A stretch of 64,000 bases of DNA from Paramagnetospirillum magnetotacticum MS-1 (GTDB lineage Bacteria > Pseudomonadota > Alphaproteobacteria > Rhodospirillales > Magnetospirillaceae), in assembly GCF_000829825.1 (NCBI RefSeq), contig NZ_JXSL01000023.1:1-64000 (forward strand), in the 5' to 3' direction. Below are positions 36,923 to 45,418 of this stretch, in pieces. The notes beneath the pieces were generated by a model, which was not told where the DNA came from, searched no databases, and saw nothing but the letters and a program-made list of their open reading frames with translations. Each line of letters opens with the position of its first letter. Positions within the stretch are counted from its first letter, which is position 1. Both the position numbers and the translations under genes were made by a program.

Positions 36923-37816
36923 TTAGAAAGAATCGATGATCTGCTTACGCTTTGCGGCATATTCCTTCGGGCTTAGCAGACCCTTGGCCTTCAGCTGGTC
37001 GAGGGTGCGCAGCCGATCTTCCACCGCCACGGGGGCGGCGGGCGCGGGAGAGGCCGGAGCGGGGGCGGCGGTAGAAGCGGGCGCGGCTTTCATCTGCTGC
37101 TGCATCTGCTGCATCTGGCGCTGCATTTCCTCCAATTGGGTTTGGGCCTGCTTTTGCGCCGCTTCCGAACCGGGCTCGGGCACCGCCATGGCGGCGGCGG
37201 GAATGACGGCCCAGTCCGAGCGGCGGAGAGCGACGGCGGAATTGGCCGCGGACGAAATCTTCCAGCGGGCGTCGCCCCTGGCGGGAGCGGCGCGGCGGCC
37301 CTCCACCAAGGAGACCAGCCGGGGGTCCACCTTCTGATAGGTGCCGGTATCGTTGGGCGGCTCGGTCTGAGCTTCACCTAGAATGAGATTGAGGCCATCC
37401 GTTCCCATGAAGGCACGCAGCGTGGTCAGGCGGGGTTCGTTCAGACCAAGGATGGTCTTGCGCATGCCGATGGTGGCGATGCTGACATCCTGATCGGGGC
37501 CGGCCTTGGCCAGGGCCTTGGAGAGTTGCTCGGCCACGAAGACGCGCTCATCGGCGGTGAGCAGTTCCACCGGCTCACCATCGCCGTTGTCCAGGCGCAA
37601 TTGCGCCAGGCCGTTGCGGATATCGGATTTGGACAAGGTGACGGGATGAGCATTGCCGCCGCCGCCATCGCGCGCGATCAGGCGGACATGCTGCCAACGG
37701 GCTTCCCACAAAGTGGTCCCCGCACTGTCCGCAAGAGCAACGGATGGCGGGGACCCGACAAGGACCGCACATCCCAGAACCAAAGCATAGATTGGGCTAC
37801 GAAGGTTCCGGGACAT
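36923..37816 (-). CDS. Exported SHOCT-domain protein of unknown function
   Basis: A 297-aa protein with an N-terminal signal peptide (PSVALA), a globular first part (about 30-200), a Gln/Met-rich helix (EEMQRQMQQMQQQMKAA), a Pro/Ala linker and a C-terminal SHOCT motif (LDQLKAKGLLSPKEYAAKRKQIIDSF). SHOCT segments mediate oligomerisation. It ends 12 bp from a regulon site and begins 28 bp after the porin gene, so it is probably the second gene of the porin operon. No function known. Confidence 0.75.
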   Translation of the reverse strand: MSRNLRSPIYALVLGCAVLVGSPPSVALADSAGTTLWEARWQHVRLIARDGGGGNAHPVTLSKSDIRNGLAQLRLDNGDGEPVELLTADERVFVAEQLSKALAKAGPDQDVSIATIGMRKTILGLNEPRLTTLRAFMGTDGLNLILGEAQTEPPNDTGTYQKVDPRLVSLVEGRRAAPARGDARWKISSAANSAVALRRSDWAVIPAAAMAVPEPGSEAAQKQAQTQLEEMQRQMQQMQQQMKAAPASTAAPAPASPAPAAPVAVEDRLRTLDQLKAKGLLSPKEYAAKRKQIIDSF

Positions 37817-37844
37817 GGGTATCTCCTGCGCTTTTCAGTATGTT

Positions 37845-39185
37845 TTAGTAGGTGACCACGACGCCGAGAGCGCCGATCTGTTCCTTCTGGCTGGCGCCAT
37901 CGGACCAGTTGTTGGTCACGTAGTTGTATTCGCCCACCACACGGATCCACTTGTTGATCTCGTGACGCAGCTGAACACCGGCCATGTCCTTGCTGGTCAT
38001 GGTGTAGGTGACGGTGCTGGCGGTGGCCAGGCTCTCGGCCTTTTCGTACTTGGTCTGGTCCACGTAGGAAGCGCCGTAACGGGCCGACAGCGTGGTGCCC
38101 TGGCCGAAATTGTAGCCAGCCTGGGCGTAGAAGCCGTAACCGGCCTTGGTGTTGCCCATGGCGTCGATGCTGTCGAAGGACAACTGGGCGCCCGACAGGC
38201 CCATGCCTTCGCCGTAATAGCCGTGGGCCACCAGATCCACGCTGCCGATGGAGACCTTGCCGCCGATTTCGCCGCCGAACACGTAGACGTTCTTGGCGTT
38301 GCCGGTATAGGTCTGGCCGGTGATCAGGGTCGGCGTGCCGGTCAGGCCCGCCTGCTGCCAGGTGCCGTTGGCATAGAGCGCGGTGGGCGCCGATCCCAGC
38401 TTGCCCGCCCAGTTCACGCCAGCCTCGAAGCGCGGCACGGTGGTCTTGGTTCCCGATACGGCATTGGAGGCATCGGAGCCAATGGCATTGGGCTCGAAGA
38501 TACCGGCGGTCGCCTTGAAACCACCCGCGAAGGCCGGGGTGGTATAGCGGACATTGCCGTTCCAACCGGCATAGGTATAGCCGTAGCCGATGCCGCCCAC
38601 CGTGGTGTTCAGCGCGTTATAGCCCTGGCCCTTGGAATTCAGGCCCGCGCCGACGCCGAAGATGTACATGTCGTTCATGATGGCCTGGCCGCCGAAGATA
38701 CCCAGCGACTTACCACCTTGAACCTCGCCCCACTTGCCGCCATAGGTGGCGAAAGCTTCACGGATCAGGCCGACAGTGCCGCCCGAAGCGCCATCGCCGT
38801 CCCAGTTGTGGCTGCCGGGGTTGTTGACGCTGGTCTGCAGCGACAGGCGTGCGGTCAGCTTGTTGCCGTCCAGGTCCGGTGACTTGACGTTGAAGCCGAA
38901 GGTCTCGGGGACAAAGCCCGAGATCACATGCATGCCGTTACCGGCATTGCTCGATCCCGAACCGATGGAATAGGCGACGTTGCGATAGGTCCGCCCGCTC
39001 TTGGACGGCGCGGAGTCGCTGGTGGAATTGGTGACGAAAACGTTCACGAAGCCGTCGACCGAGAAGACCCAGCCGGCGGGGTCGTTGCCCATCAGGACGA
39101 TTTCGGCCTGCGCCGAAGGGGAAAGCGCAGAGACCGCCCCGACTGAACACAGTGCCGTGGTTAAGAACAAAGAAATTCTGCGCAT
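37845..39185 (-). CDS. Outer-membrane porin
   Basis: A 446-aa Gram-negative porin. Signal peptide MRRISLFLTTALCSVGAVSALSPSAQA (given in part), Gly/Asn/Tyr-rich beta strands throughout and a C-terminus ending VVVTY with a terminal aromatic residue. It has the WGEVQGGKSLGIFGGQ motif common to porin_4 proteins. ATG 39185 follows CAGGGGG. It lies directly downstream of, and in the same direction as, the response regulator gene, separated by a terminator. It may admit small alcohols, but that is inference from context. Confidence 0.85.
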   Translation of the reverse strand: MRRISLFLTTALCSVGAVSALSPSAQAEIVLMGNDPAGWVFSVDGFVNVFVTNSTSDSAPSKSGRTYRNVAYSIGSGSSNAGNGMHVISGFVPETFGFNVKSPDLDGNKLTARLSLQTSVNNPGSHNWDGDGASGGTVGLIREAFATYGGKWGEVQGGKSLGIFGGQAIMNDMYIFGVGAGLNSKGQGYNALNTTVGGIGYGYTYAGWNGNVRYTTPAFAGGFKATAGIFEPNAIGSDASNAVSGTKTTVPRFEAGVNWAGKLGSAPTALYANGTWQQAGLTGTPTLITGQTYTGNAKNVYVFGGEIGGKVSIGSVDLVAHGYYGEGMGLSGAQLSFDSIDAMGNTKAGYGFYAQAGYNFGQGTTLSARYGASYVDQTKYEKAESLATASTVTYTMTSKDMAGVQLRHEINKWIRVVGEYNYVTNNWSDGASQKEQIGALGVVVTY

Positions 39186-39377
39186 AGCAAACCCCCTGTA
39201 TCGCTCGCTGGCGAGTGGCAATATCGGGGCGATGCTATGTCATGAGACGAGAACAAATAAGATAGGTAATAGTCGTAATACAAACAGGCAACAATATTGC
39301 AACGCACAACGTCTGTACTTACATACAGTATAGTACTACGCCAAAATGGCAACACTTGTACTTATGTACGAAGCGAC

Positions 39378-39408
39378 AAAAAAGGCGCCGCAATCAGATT
39401 GCGGCGCC
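39378..39408 (-). terminator. Terminator after the response regulator gene
   Basis: Read on the minus strand: an 11-bp perfect stem GGCGCCGCAAT/ATTGCGGCGCC with a 3-nt loop followed by a run of T (39378-39383). It separates the regulator at 39436 from the AT-rich porin promoter. Confidence 0.9.
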
Positions 39409-39435
39409 CTGTATGGCGAAGATGGGTTGGGTGGG

Positions 39436-40062
39436 TCAGAAGCGGCCGATCTGCCTGGCGACAATCACCGCCTGGGTGCGGCTGGTGACCTTGAGCTTGC
39501 GCAGGATGGCGGTCATATGCGCCTTCACCGTGGTGTTGGTCACATCCAGCTCGTAGGCGATCTGCTTGTTGGATTTCCCCCGTGCCAGCAGGGACAGAAC
39601 CATGCGCTGGCGATGGGTGAGCGAGCCAAGCTTTTCCTCCAGCAGCGGATCGATGACCTTGGCCTTGGTTCCGAAGATCTCCTCGGGCCGGAAGATTTCG
39701 CCGCTCATCACCAGTCCAACCGCCTCGCACATGCGTTCCTTGGACGAGGATTTGGGAATGAAACCGGCGGCGCCGCAGGCCAGGGCCTGCTCGATGACAT
39801 CCTCTTCCTCGCTGGCCGAGACCACGATGATGGGAGTGTCAGGAAGATCTTCGCGCAGGCGCAGCAGGCCGGTGAACCCGTCCATGCCCGGCATGTTGAG
39901 GTCGAGGAGAATCAGGTCCAGCGGCTCGTCTGCATCAAGGAAAGGGCCGATTTGATTGAAGTCGCAGGCCTCGAGACAGTCTGCGGAATCGAAGGACTGG
40001 CCCACCACATGACGCAGAGCGTCGCGAAACAACGGATGGTCGTCTGCGATAAGTACCCGCAC
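39436..40062 (-). CDS. NarL/FixJ-type response regulator, ExaE/AgmR-like
   Basis: A 208-aa two-component regulator. Receiver domain with acidic pocket DD (VLIADDHPLFRDAL), phospho-acceptor Asp in LILLDLNMPGMDG and the conserved Lys in FIPKSSS, followed by a LuxR-type HTH (LTHRQRMVLSLLARGKSNKQIAYELDVTNTTVKAHM). The GTG start at 40062 follows GGAGGTCTGGCT. It is downstream of the alcohol dehydrogenase, the position that ExaE/AgmR-like regulators take in Pseudomonas clusters, and it is the nearest candidate to bind the 18-bp element. Confidence 0.88.
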   Translation of the reverse strand: MRVLIADDHPLFRDALRHVVGQSFDSADCLEACDFNQIGPFLDADEPLDLILLDLNMPGMDGFTGLLRLREDLPDTPIIVVSASEEEDVIEQALACGAAGFIPKSSSKERMCEAVGLVMSGEIFRPEEIFGTKAKVIDPLLEEKLGSLTHRQRMVLSLLARGKSNKQIAYELDVTNTTVKAHMTAILRKLKVTSRTQAVIVARQIGRF

Positions 40063-40083
40063 AGCCAGACCTCCAGAGAAAGC

Positions 40084-40107
40084 GGGGCCGGGCGCAAGCC
40101 CGACCCC
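40084..40107 (-). terminator. GNRA-capped hairpin after the alcohol dehydrogenase gene
   Basis: GGGGCCGGGC-GCAA-GCCCGACCCC, a 10-bp stem with one mismatch, in the 67-bp gap between the dehydrogenase stop and the regulator start. There is no long T-run, so it may attenuate or stabilise the upstream message rather than fully end it. Confidence 0.5.
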
Positions 40108-40129
40108 AGTTGACGGGAGGATCATAACA

Positions 40130-41869
40130 CTAGGACTTGGGCAACTTGAACACCCAAAGCATGCCGCCCTGGCTGATGTCCTTGACCTTCTTGGCGACCT
40201 CGCCGCCCCACAGCGGCACGGCGCCACCCCAACCCGAGGCGACGGCCACATACTGCTCGCCGTCCATTTCCCAGGTCACGGGCACACCCACCACGCCCGA
40301 GCCGGTCTGGAACTTCCACAATTCCTGGCCGGTCTTGGCATCGAAGGCCTTGAGGAAGCCTTCGGGGGTTCCGGTGAAGACCAGATTGCCCTTGGTGGTC
40401 AGCACGCCACCCCACAGCGGGGCGGAGTTCTTGTATTCCCAAACGATCTTTCCGGTGGCCGGATCGATGGCGCGGAGCGCGCCGATATAGTCGTCGTGCA
40501 GCGGCTTGATGGTGAAACCGGCGCCCAGATAGGCGGCGCCCTTCTTGTAGGTGACCGGCTCGTTCCAGATATCCATGCCCCATTCATTGGCCGGGACGTA
40601 GAACAGCTTGGTGTCCGGGTTATAGGCCATGGGCATCCAGTTCTTGGCGCCCAGGAAGGCCGGAGCCGCGAAGACAGACTTGCCCTTGCCATCGGCCGTG
40701 GGCTTGCCAGGACGGTTGTCGGGAACGAATTTGGGCTTGCCCGCCGAATCGAAGCCGGTGGCCCAGGTGATGGTGTTCACGAAGGGCGTCGCGCTGATGA
40801 ACTTGCCGTTGGTGCGGTCGAGCACGAAGAAATAGCCGTTGCGGTCGGCCTTGGCGCCCGCCTTGATGGTCTTGCCATCCTTGACCAGATCGAACGAGAC
40901 CAGCTCGTTGACGCCGTCGAAATCCCAGCCGTCATGGGGCGTGGTTTGGTAATGCCAGACGATCTTGCCGGTATCGGGGTCGATGGCCAGGGTCGAGGCG
41001 CTATAGAGATTGTCGCCGGGACGGGTATGGCTGTTCCAGGGCGCCGGATTGCCGGTACCGTAGAAAATCAGGTTGGTTTCGGGGTCGTAGGTTCCGCCCA
41101 GCCAGGTGGCCGCACCGCCCGACTTCCACATATCGCCGGGCCAGGAAGCATTGGTGGTGCCGGTGATGCCGTTCTCCTTGCCGTTGAGCGTGCCCATATG
41201 GCCCTCGACGGTGGGACGCGACCAGATCAGCTCGCCGGTCTTGGGATCGCGTGCCTCGACCTTGCCGACGATGCCGAATTCGCCACCCGACACGCCGGTG
41301 ATGATCTTGCCCTTGACGATCAGGGGCGCGGCCGAGAAGGAATAGCCGGCCTTGTAATCCTCGATGTCCTTCTTCCAGACGACCTTGCCGGTCTCCTTGT
41401 CCAGGGCCACCAGCTTGGCGTCCAGGGTTCCGAAGATCACCAGATTGTCATAGAGCGCCGCGCCACGGTTGATGACGTCGCAGCAGGGCATGATGCCGTC
41501 GGGAAGACGGGCCTCGTAGGTCCATTTGTGCTTGCCGGTCTTGGCGTCCAGCGCGAAGAGGCGCGAATAGGAACCGGTCACGTAGATGGTGCCGTCCTGG
41601 ATCAGCGGCTGGCTTTCCTGGCCGCGCATCTTCTCGCCGCCGAAGGAATAGGCCCATACCGGCGTCAGCTTGGCCACCGTGTCGGTGTTGAGCTTGTCCA
41701 GCTGGCTGAAACGCTGGCCCTGGGTGCCGATGCCGTAGGTCAGGACTTCGGAGGTATTGTTGGCATCATTGGCGATGTCGGCATCGGTTACCGGCTTGGC
41801 GCTCACATTGAAGGCTGCAAGCAGAGCGACGGCACTGACGGCGCCCGCAATATTTCGTTTGAAGCTCAT
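40130..41869 (-). CDS. PQQ-dependent alcohol dehydrogenase, predicted lanthanide type (ExaF/PedH-like)
   Basis: A 579-aa periplasmic quinoprotein with an eight-bladed propeller. Signal peptide [20 protein letters not shown] followed by NVSAKP. The vicinal disulfide is in [10 protein letters not shown]. The catalytic base is Asp316 in GWDFDGVNE, and the residue two further is Asp318 instead of the Ser/Ala of calcium enzymes (WDFSG in ExaA from memory). That extra Asp is the accepted mark of lanthanide-dependent enzymes (XoxF, ExaF, PedH). Overall similarity is to ethanol dehydrogenases ([19 protein letters not shown]) rather than MxaF. It oxidises alcohols to aldehydes and passes electrons to a cytochrome c. 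It has its own upstream regulon element. Confidence 0.9.
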   Translation of the reverse strand: MSFKRNIAGAVSAVALLAAFNVSAKPVTDADIANDANNTSEVLTYGIGTQGQRFSQLDKLNTDTVAKLTPVWAYSFGGEKMRGQESQPLIQDGTIYVTGSYSRLFALDAKTGKHKWTYEARLPDGIMPCCDVINRGAALYDNLVIFGTLDAKLVALDKETGKVVWKKDIEDYKAGYSFSAAPLIVKGKIITGVSGGEFGIVGKVEARDPKTGELIWSRPTVEGHMGTLNGKENGITGTTNASWPGDMWKSGGAATWLGGTYDPETNLIFYGTGNPAPWNSHTRPGDNLYSASTLAIDPDTGKIVWHYQTTPHDGWDFDGVNELVSFDLVKDGKTIKAGAKADRNGYFFVLDRTNGKFISATPFVNTITWATGFDSAGKPKFVPDNRPGKPTADGKGKSVFAAPAFLGAKNWMPMAYNPDTKLFYVPANEWGMDIWNEPVTYKKGAAYLGAGFTIKPLHDDYIGALRAIDPATGKIVWEYKNSAPLWGGVLTTKGNLVFTGTPEGFLKAFDAKTGQELWKFQTGSGVVGVPVTWEMDGEQYVAVASGWGGAVPLWGGEVAKKVKDISQGGMLWVFKLPKS

Positions 41870-42009
41870 AATTTCGAGTCCTCCCCGATCAGCCCAGACG
41901 GCGGGCATCGCAAGTATTTGTCACGGCAATTCATTCAATCAGCCTTCCGTTACCAAAGCCGATAACTTGCCGTATGGTATGTGGATACTATTTGACCGAG
42001 ATCGGGGCG

Positions 42010-42029
42010 CAATTACCAAAAGGTCCAAT
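42010..42029 (-). promoter_or_regulatory. PQQ-regulon element, site 3 (alcohol dehydrogenase)
   Basis: On the minus strand ATTGGACCTTTTGGTAATTG, 141 bp upstream of the dehydrogenase start and just after the pqqC stop. It points toward the dehydrogenase, in the same orientation as the other oriented sites. Confidence 0.65.
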
Positions 42030-42060
42030 GCGCCCCGCTCCCCAGGCTAAGCCCCGATAA

Positions 42061-42789
42061 CTACTCGGGAATATAGGCTCCCGGCGGGATCATGCCGGGG
42101 GTCACATAGGCCAGGTGAAGGGCGTCAAGCTGAGCCCACAGCATGTCCAGCTTGAACGACAGGGCATGGATGACCTGCTGCTGCTGCTCGACGGTCTTGG
42201 CGTTCTCCTTGACCCAAGCCAGCCCGAAGCGAACGTCGCGGGGCGCCTCGTCCAGGCGCTTCCTGAAATAGGCCAGGGTCACGTCATTGGCGAAGTCGTA
42301 GTGCTGCAGGAAACCGGCGATGCGCTCCTTGTGGATATCGGGCGCGAACAGCTCGGTCAGCGACGAGGCGATGGCCGCCAGGACTGAATTGTCGCGCACG
42401 TAATCCACATAGGCGTCGCAGGCATAGCGGGTGGCGGGAAGAAGGCCCTCGGTCGAGACGACGTAATCGCGGTCCAGGCCCAACTGCTCGCACATATTGA
42501 GCCAGCGGGCGATGCCGCCCTCGCCCACCGCCTCGCCGTCGTGATCGACCACGCGCTGGCGCCAGACGCGGCGGATGTCGGGGTCCTTGATCCGCGACAG
42601 GATCACCGAATCCTTGATGGGGATGATGGCCTGATAATAGTAGCGGTTCAACGCCCAGGCCCGCACCTGGCCGGGCGTGGCCTTGCCGCCGTGCAGCATC
42701 TTGTGAAAGGGATGAAGGTTGTGATAGCGCTCGGCGCCCATGCCGCGCAGATGCGCTTCCAACTGATCCGGTGTCATCGGTGTGGTCAT
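42061..42789 (-). CDS. pqqC: Pyrroloquinoline-quinone synthase PqqC
   Basis: A 242-aa all-helical oxidase that performs the last step of PQQ synthesis (oxidative ring closure of AHQQ using O2). Family signatures: YHNLHPFHKMLHGGKATPGQVRAWALNRYYYQ, VDHDGE, GGIARWL and EGLLPATRYACDAYV. ATG 42789 overlaps the pqqB stop (ATGA); a second Met five codons on is possible. Last gene of the operon that starts at 46691. Confidence 0.96.
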   Translation of the reverse strand: MTTPMTPDQLEAHLRGMGAERYHNLHPFHKMLHGGKATPGQVRAWALNRYYYQAIIPIKDSVILSRIKDPDIRRVWRQRVVDHDGEAVGEGGIARWLNMCEQLGLDRDYVVSTEGLLPATRYACDAYVDYVRDNSVLAAIASSLTELFAPDIHKERIAGFLQHYDFANDVTLAYFRKRLDEAPRDVRFGLAWVKENAKTVEQQQQVIHALSFKLDMLWAQLDALHLAYVTPGMIPPGAYIPE

Positions 42790-43712
42790 AAGGTGATCTC
42801 CATTCCGTCGAAGCCGATGTCCCAACCCGCCTCCTCGGCCGCCTGCCGCTCGGGCGAATCGGCCAGCAGAACCGGGTTGGTGTTGTTGATGTGAACGAAA
42901 ACCCGCCGCTTCACGTCCAGGAGAGCGAAGGCGGCGATGGTGCCGTCCTCGCCGCTCATGGCCATGTGCCCCATGCGGGACGCGGTCTTGTTGCTGAATC
43001 CTTTCCGGATCATCTCGTCGTCGGTCCAGGTGGTTCCGTCGAACACCACCAGATCGGCGCCGCGAAGACGCTCGGCCAGTTCGGGCGGCAGCGAGGCGCA
43101 GCCGGGCAGATAGAAGAAGCGGTTGCACTCGCCGTCGCTGATTTCCAGCCCCACCGTATCCTCGGGCACACTGCCGAAATTGGGGGCGTCGGGATCTTCC
43201 AGCCACAGGGCGATCTTACCCGGAACGGCGAAGGCGGTGACGCTAAGGCCCGTGGCGATGCCGTCGGCATCCCGGATGGCCGTGGGCTCTTCGAGAGAAA
43301 CGGCGATGCGCGGCGCGAAGGCGGGATTGACCACGTTGAAGATGGCGTTGGCGCCCAGAACCCCCACCACCCGACGGGTGGCATGAATGGCGAAGCGATG
43401 GCATTCGCGCAAGGTGAGCAGACCGGCGATATGATCCACATCCGCATTGGTCACCACCGCCGCAACGATGGGCGAACCACGCCCACCCACGGGCGGATGC
43501 AGAACCGGATTGGCCTTGATCTGGGCGGCCAGATCGGGCGAGGCGTTGAGCAGCACCCAACGCAATCCGTCGGCACTGACCGCCAGGGAGGATTGGGTGC
43601 GGGCCGGTGCTGCCATATCGCCCGAGCGCGCCCGCTGGCAATTGTCGCAACCGCAATTCCACTGGGGAAAGCCGCCCCCGGCCCCTGCTCCCAGCACCAG
43701 GATACGAATCAT
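42786..43712 (-). CDS. pqqB: PQQ biosynthesis protein PqqB
   Basis: A 308-aa metallo-beta-lactamase-fold protein. Starts MIRILVLGAGAGGGFPQWNCGCDNCQRAR, with the Cys motif (CGCDNC) and the modified metal motif NADVDHIAGL typical of PqqB. It is thought to hydroxylate the Glu-Tyr-derived intermediate. Overlaps both neighbours by 4 bp. Confidence 0.96.
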   Translation of the reverse strand: MIRILVLGAGAGGGFPQWNCGCDNCQRARSGDMAAPARTQSSLAVSADGLRWVLLNASPDLAAQIKANPVLHPPVGGRGSPIVAAVVTNADVDHIAGLLTLRECHRFAIHATRRVVGVLGANAIFNVVNPAFAPRIAVSLEEPTAIRDADGIATGLSVTAFAVPGKIALWLEDPDAPNFGSVPEDTVGLEISDGECNRFFYLPGCASLPPELAERLRGADLVVFDGTTWTDDEMIRKGFSNKTASRMGHMAMSGEDGTIAAFALLDVKRRVFVHINNTNPVLLADSPERQAAEEAGWDIGFDGMEITL

Positions 43713-44641
43713 GGTTCGGCCCTCCGCATTGCCGCCTGTTCCAGGCGCGGGTAAAGGTGGGAAACCGAGCGGACGAATTCCTCCCGCGCCAGGGCGAGGG
43801 ATTTGAAGCGCTCGGGGATGGGCTGTGCCATGGCCTCGGTCATGTCGAGACCGTTCTCGGCGGCATGGCTCAGGGTCTGGTTCAGCCAGATCAGCCAGTC
43901 GCGGGTCTGGGCGATGGCGCGGCGGCTGCGCTCGGGGCGGCCATGGCCGGGAACCAGGACGGAAAAGGGTAGCTTGCCCACCTCATCCAGGGCCGCCAGC
44001 CAGCCCTCCATATCGGCATGCGGCGTGGTCGGCGCCCGATCGAGGAACACCAAGTCCGAGGCGAACAAAACCCCCGTGCTGTGATCGAGCACCATCAGAT
44101 CGGCATCGGTGTGGCCGGACAGCGCGATCATCTCCAGGCGATGGCCGCCGACGGTCTGGACCGCGCGGGGCGTCTCCTTGACCGGCGGGCTGAGCTCGGT
44201 GCCCTGCATCCAGGGGCCGACCATGCGGTACATATTGTCGGCGAAGGCCTTGCCCTGGACCTCCTCGCCGTGAATGGTGGCGGGCGACGCCTCCACCCCC
44301 ACATCGGTGAAGGCCTGATTGCCGAAGATATGATCGGGATGGAGATGGGTGTTGATCACCCGGATCACCGGCGAAGGCGCGACTTTGCCAATGGCTTCGC
44401 GCATTTCGCGGCCATACAGCAGGGACGGACCGGTATCGATCACCACCACGCCCGCCTTGGTGACGATGAAGCCGGTATTGACGATATTGCCGCCATTCTT
44501 GACCGAGAAGTTCTCGGGCATTCCGACGAAGACATAGGTGTCGGGCGCCACCCGCTCGGCAACAAGGCCGTAGTGGCGCCCCTCGGCCTGAGCCAGGCCG
44601 GGCACCAGCAGGACGGCCAGGAGAAGGACAAGCGCTCTCAT
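43709..44641 (-). CDS. Quinoprotein relay system zinc metallohydrolase
   Basis: A 310-aa exported metallo-beta-lactamase-fold protein (signal MRALVLLLAVLLVPGLAQA). Metal motif NTHLHPDHIFGNQAF, then LSGHTDADLM and VPGHGRPE. It belongs to the SoxH-related group that accompanies PQQ dehydrogenases together with a SoxYZ-like carrier. The reaction is unknown. Start ATG 44641; overlaps pqqB and the SoxYZ-like gene. Confidence 0.88.
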   Translation of the reverse strand: MRALVLLLAVLLVPGLAQAEGRHYGLVAERVAPDTYVFVGMPENFSVKNGGNIVNTGFIVTKAGVVVIDTGPSLLYGREMREAIGKVAPSPVIRVINTHLHPDHIFGNQAFTDVGVEASPATIHGEEVQGKAFADNMYRMVGPWMQGTELSPPVKETPRAVQTVGGHRLEMIALSGHTDADLMVLDHSTGVLFASDLVFLDRAPTTPHADMEGWLAALDEVGKLPFSVLVPGHGRPERSRRAIAQTRDWLIWLNQTLSHAAENGLDMTEAMAQPIPERFKSLALAREEFVRSVSHLYPRLEQAAMRRAEP

Positions 44642-45417
44642 GAGCGTGGCCCTCCCACCCGGATGCGGCCCCGGAACTCGTTGCCGCCCATGTCCCGGCC
44701 CGTATAGACGAAGCCCTGTGGCCCCGCCTCGCCATGCAGTTCCAGGCTCAGCACCGGATTCTCGGACACCGGCTCGAAGGTATCGACCTCGGCCAGAACC
44801 CGGCCATCCGCACCGGAGAAGGTGGAGCGTTCGAGATAGAAGGCGGGAATGCCCGCGGCCAGACCGGTATCCATGGGATGGATCAGGCGCAGCTTCACCC
44901 GGCTGAGTGCCGGGGCGATGGTCCAGGCCCGCGCCGAAATCTCGCCCAGACGGCTTTGCCATTCGGCATTGGCCGAGGCCGCCGAGGGCAAGGTACAGCC
45001 GCCGCCTGCGGCGTCCACCCAAACCCCGCCCACATGCCAGATTCCATCCTCGGCCAGGGCGGCGGCGCGGACCGGGCTTGCCATATTGATCTTGAAGCGG
45101 GTCGCCACGAAGGGCTCGGCATCCATGGGGCGCAAGGCCAGGATCTTGGGGATGGGATTGTAATCGGCAAACAGGACGAGGCTTTGCACCTTGCCCAGCC
45201 CCGCGACCCGCACCATCACTGGCAATTGCGCCGAATTCTCCGCCGAAGCCGGAGCCGTCACCACCACGCGCGCATCGAAGACCACCGCCCCCGTCCCCAG
45301 GACCTGGGCCCGGATCTCCGGCCAAAGCGGCGAGTCCAGCGGATCGGGGGCCTCGGCCGCCAAGACGGGCCGGGCAAGGACAATCGCCAACAGCGCGGCA
45401 AGGACCGGGCGGAGCAT
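44638..45417 (-). CDS. Quinoprotein-associated SoxYZ-like fusion carrier
   Basis: A 259-aa exported protein. Signal peptide ending ARPVLAA, a SoxY-like first domain ending in the carrier cysteine motif (AAGGGCTLPSA, Cys about residue 142), and a SoxZ-like second domain (RLIHPMDTG, NPVLSLELHGEAGPQGF). In sulfur oxidation SoxYZ carries substrates on that cysteine; here it is fused and part of a PQQ operon, so the carried group is unknown. Confidence 0.86.
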   Translation of the reverse strand: MLRPVLAALLAIVLARPVLAAEAPDPLDSPLWPEIRAQVLGTGAVVFDARVVVTAPASAENSAQLPVMVRVAGLGKVQSLVLFADYNPIPKILALRPMDAEPFVATRFKINMASPVRAAALAEDGIWHVGGVWVDAAGGGCTLPSAASANAEWQSRLGEISARAWTIAPALSRVKLRLIHPMDTGLAAGIPAFYLERSTFSGADGRVLAEVDTFEPVSENPVLSLELHGEAGPQGFVYTGRDMGGNEFRGRIRVGGPRS

Positions 45418-45418
45418 C

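Noticed and set aside
41990-42000. Half-site ATTTGACC upstream of the alcohol dehydrogenase
   Set aside because: Only the left half matches the 18-bp element; the right half (GAGATCGG) does not.
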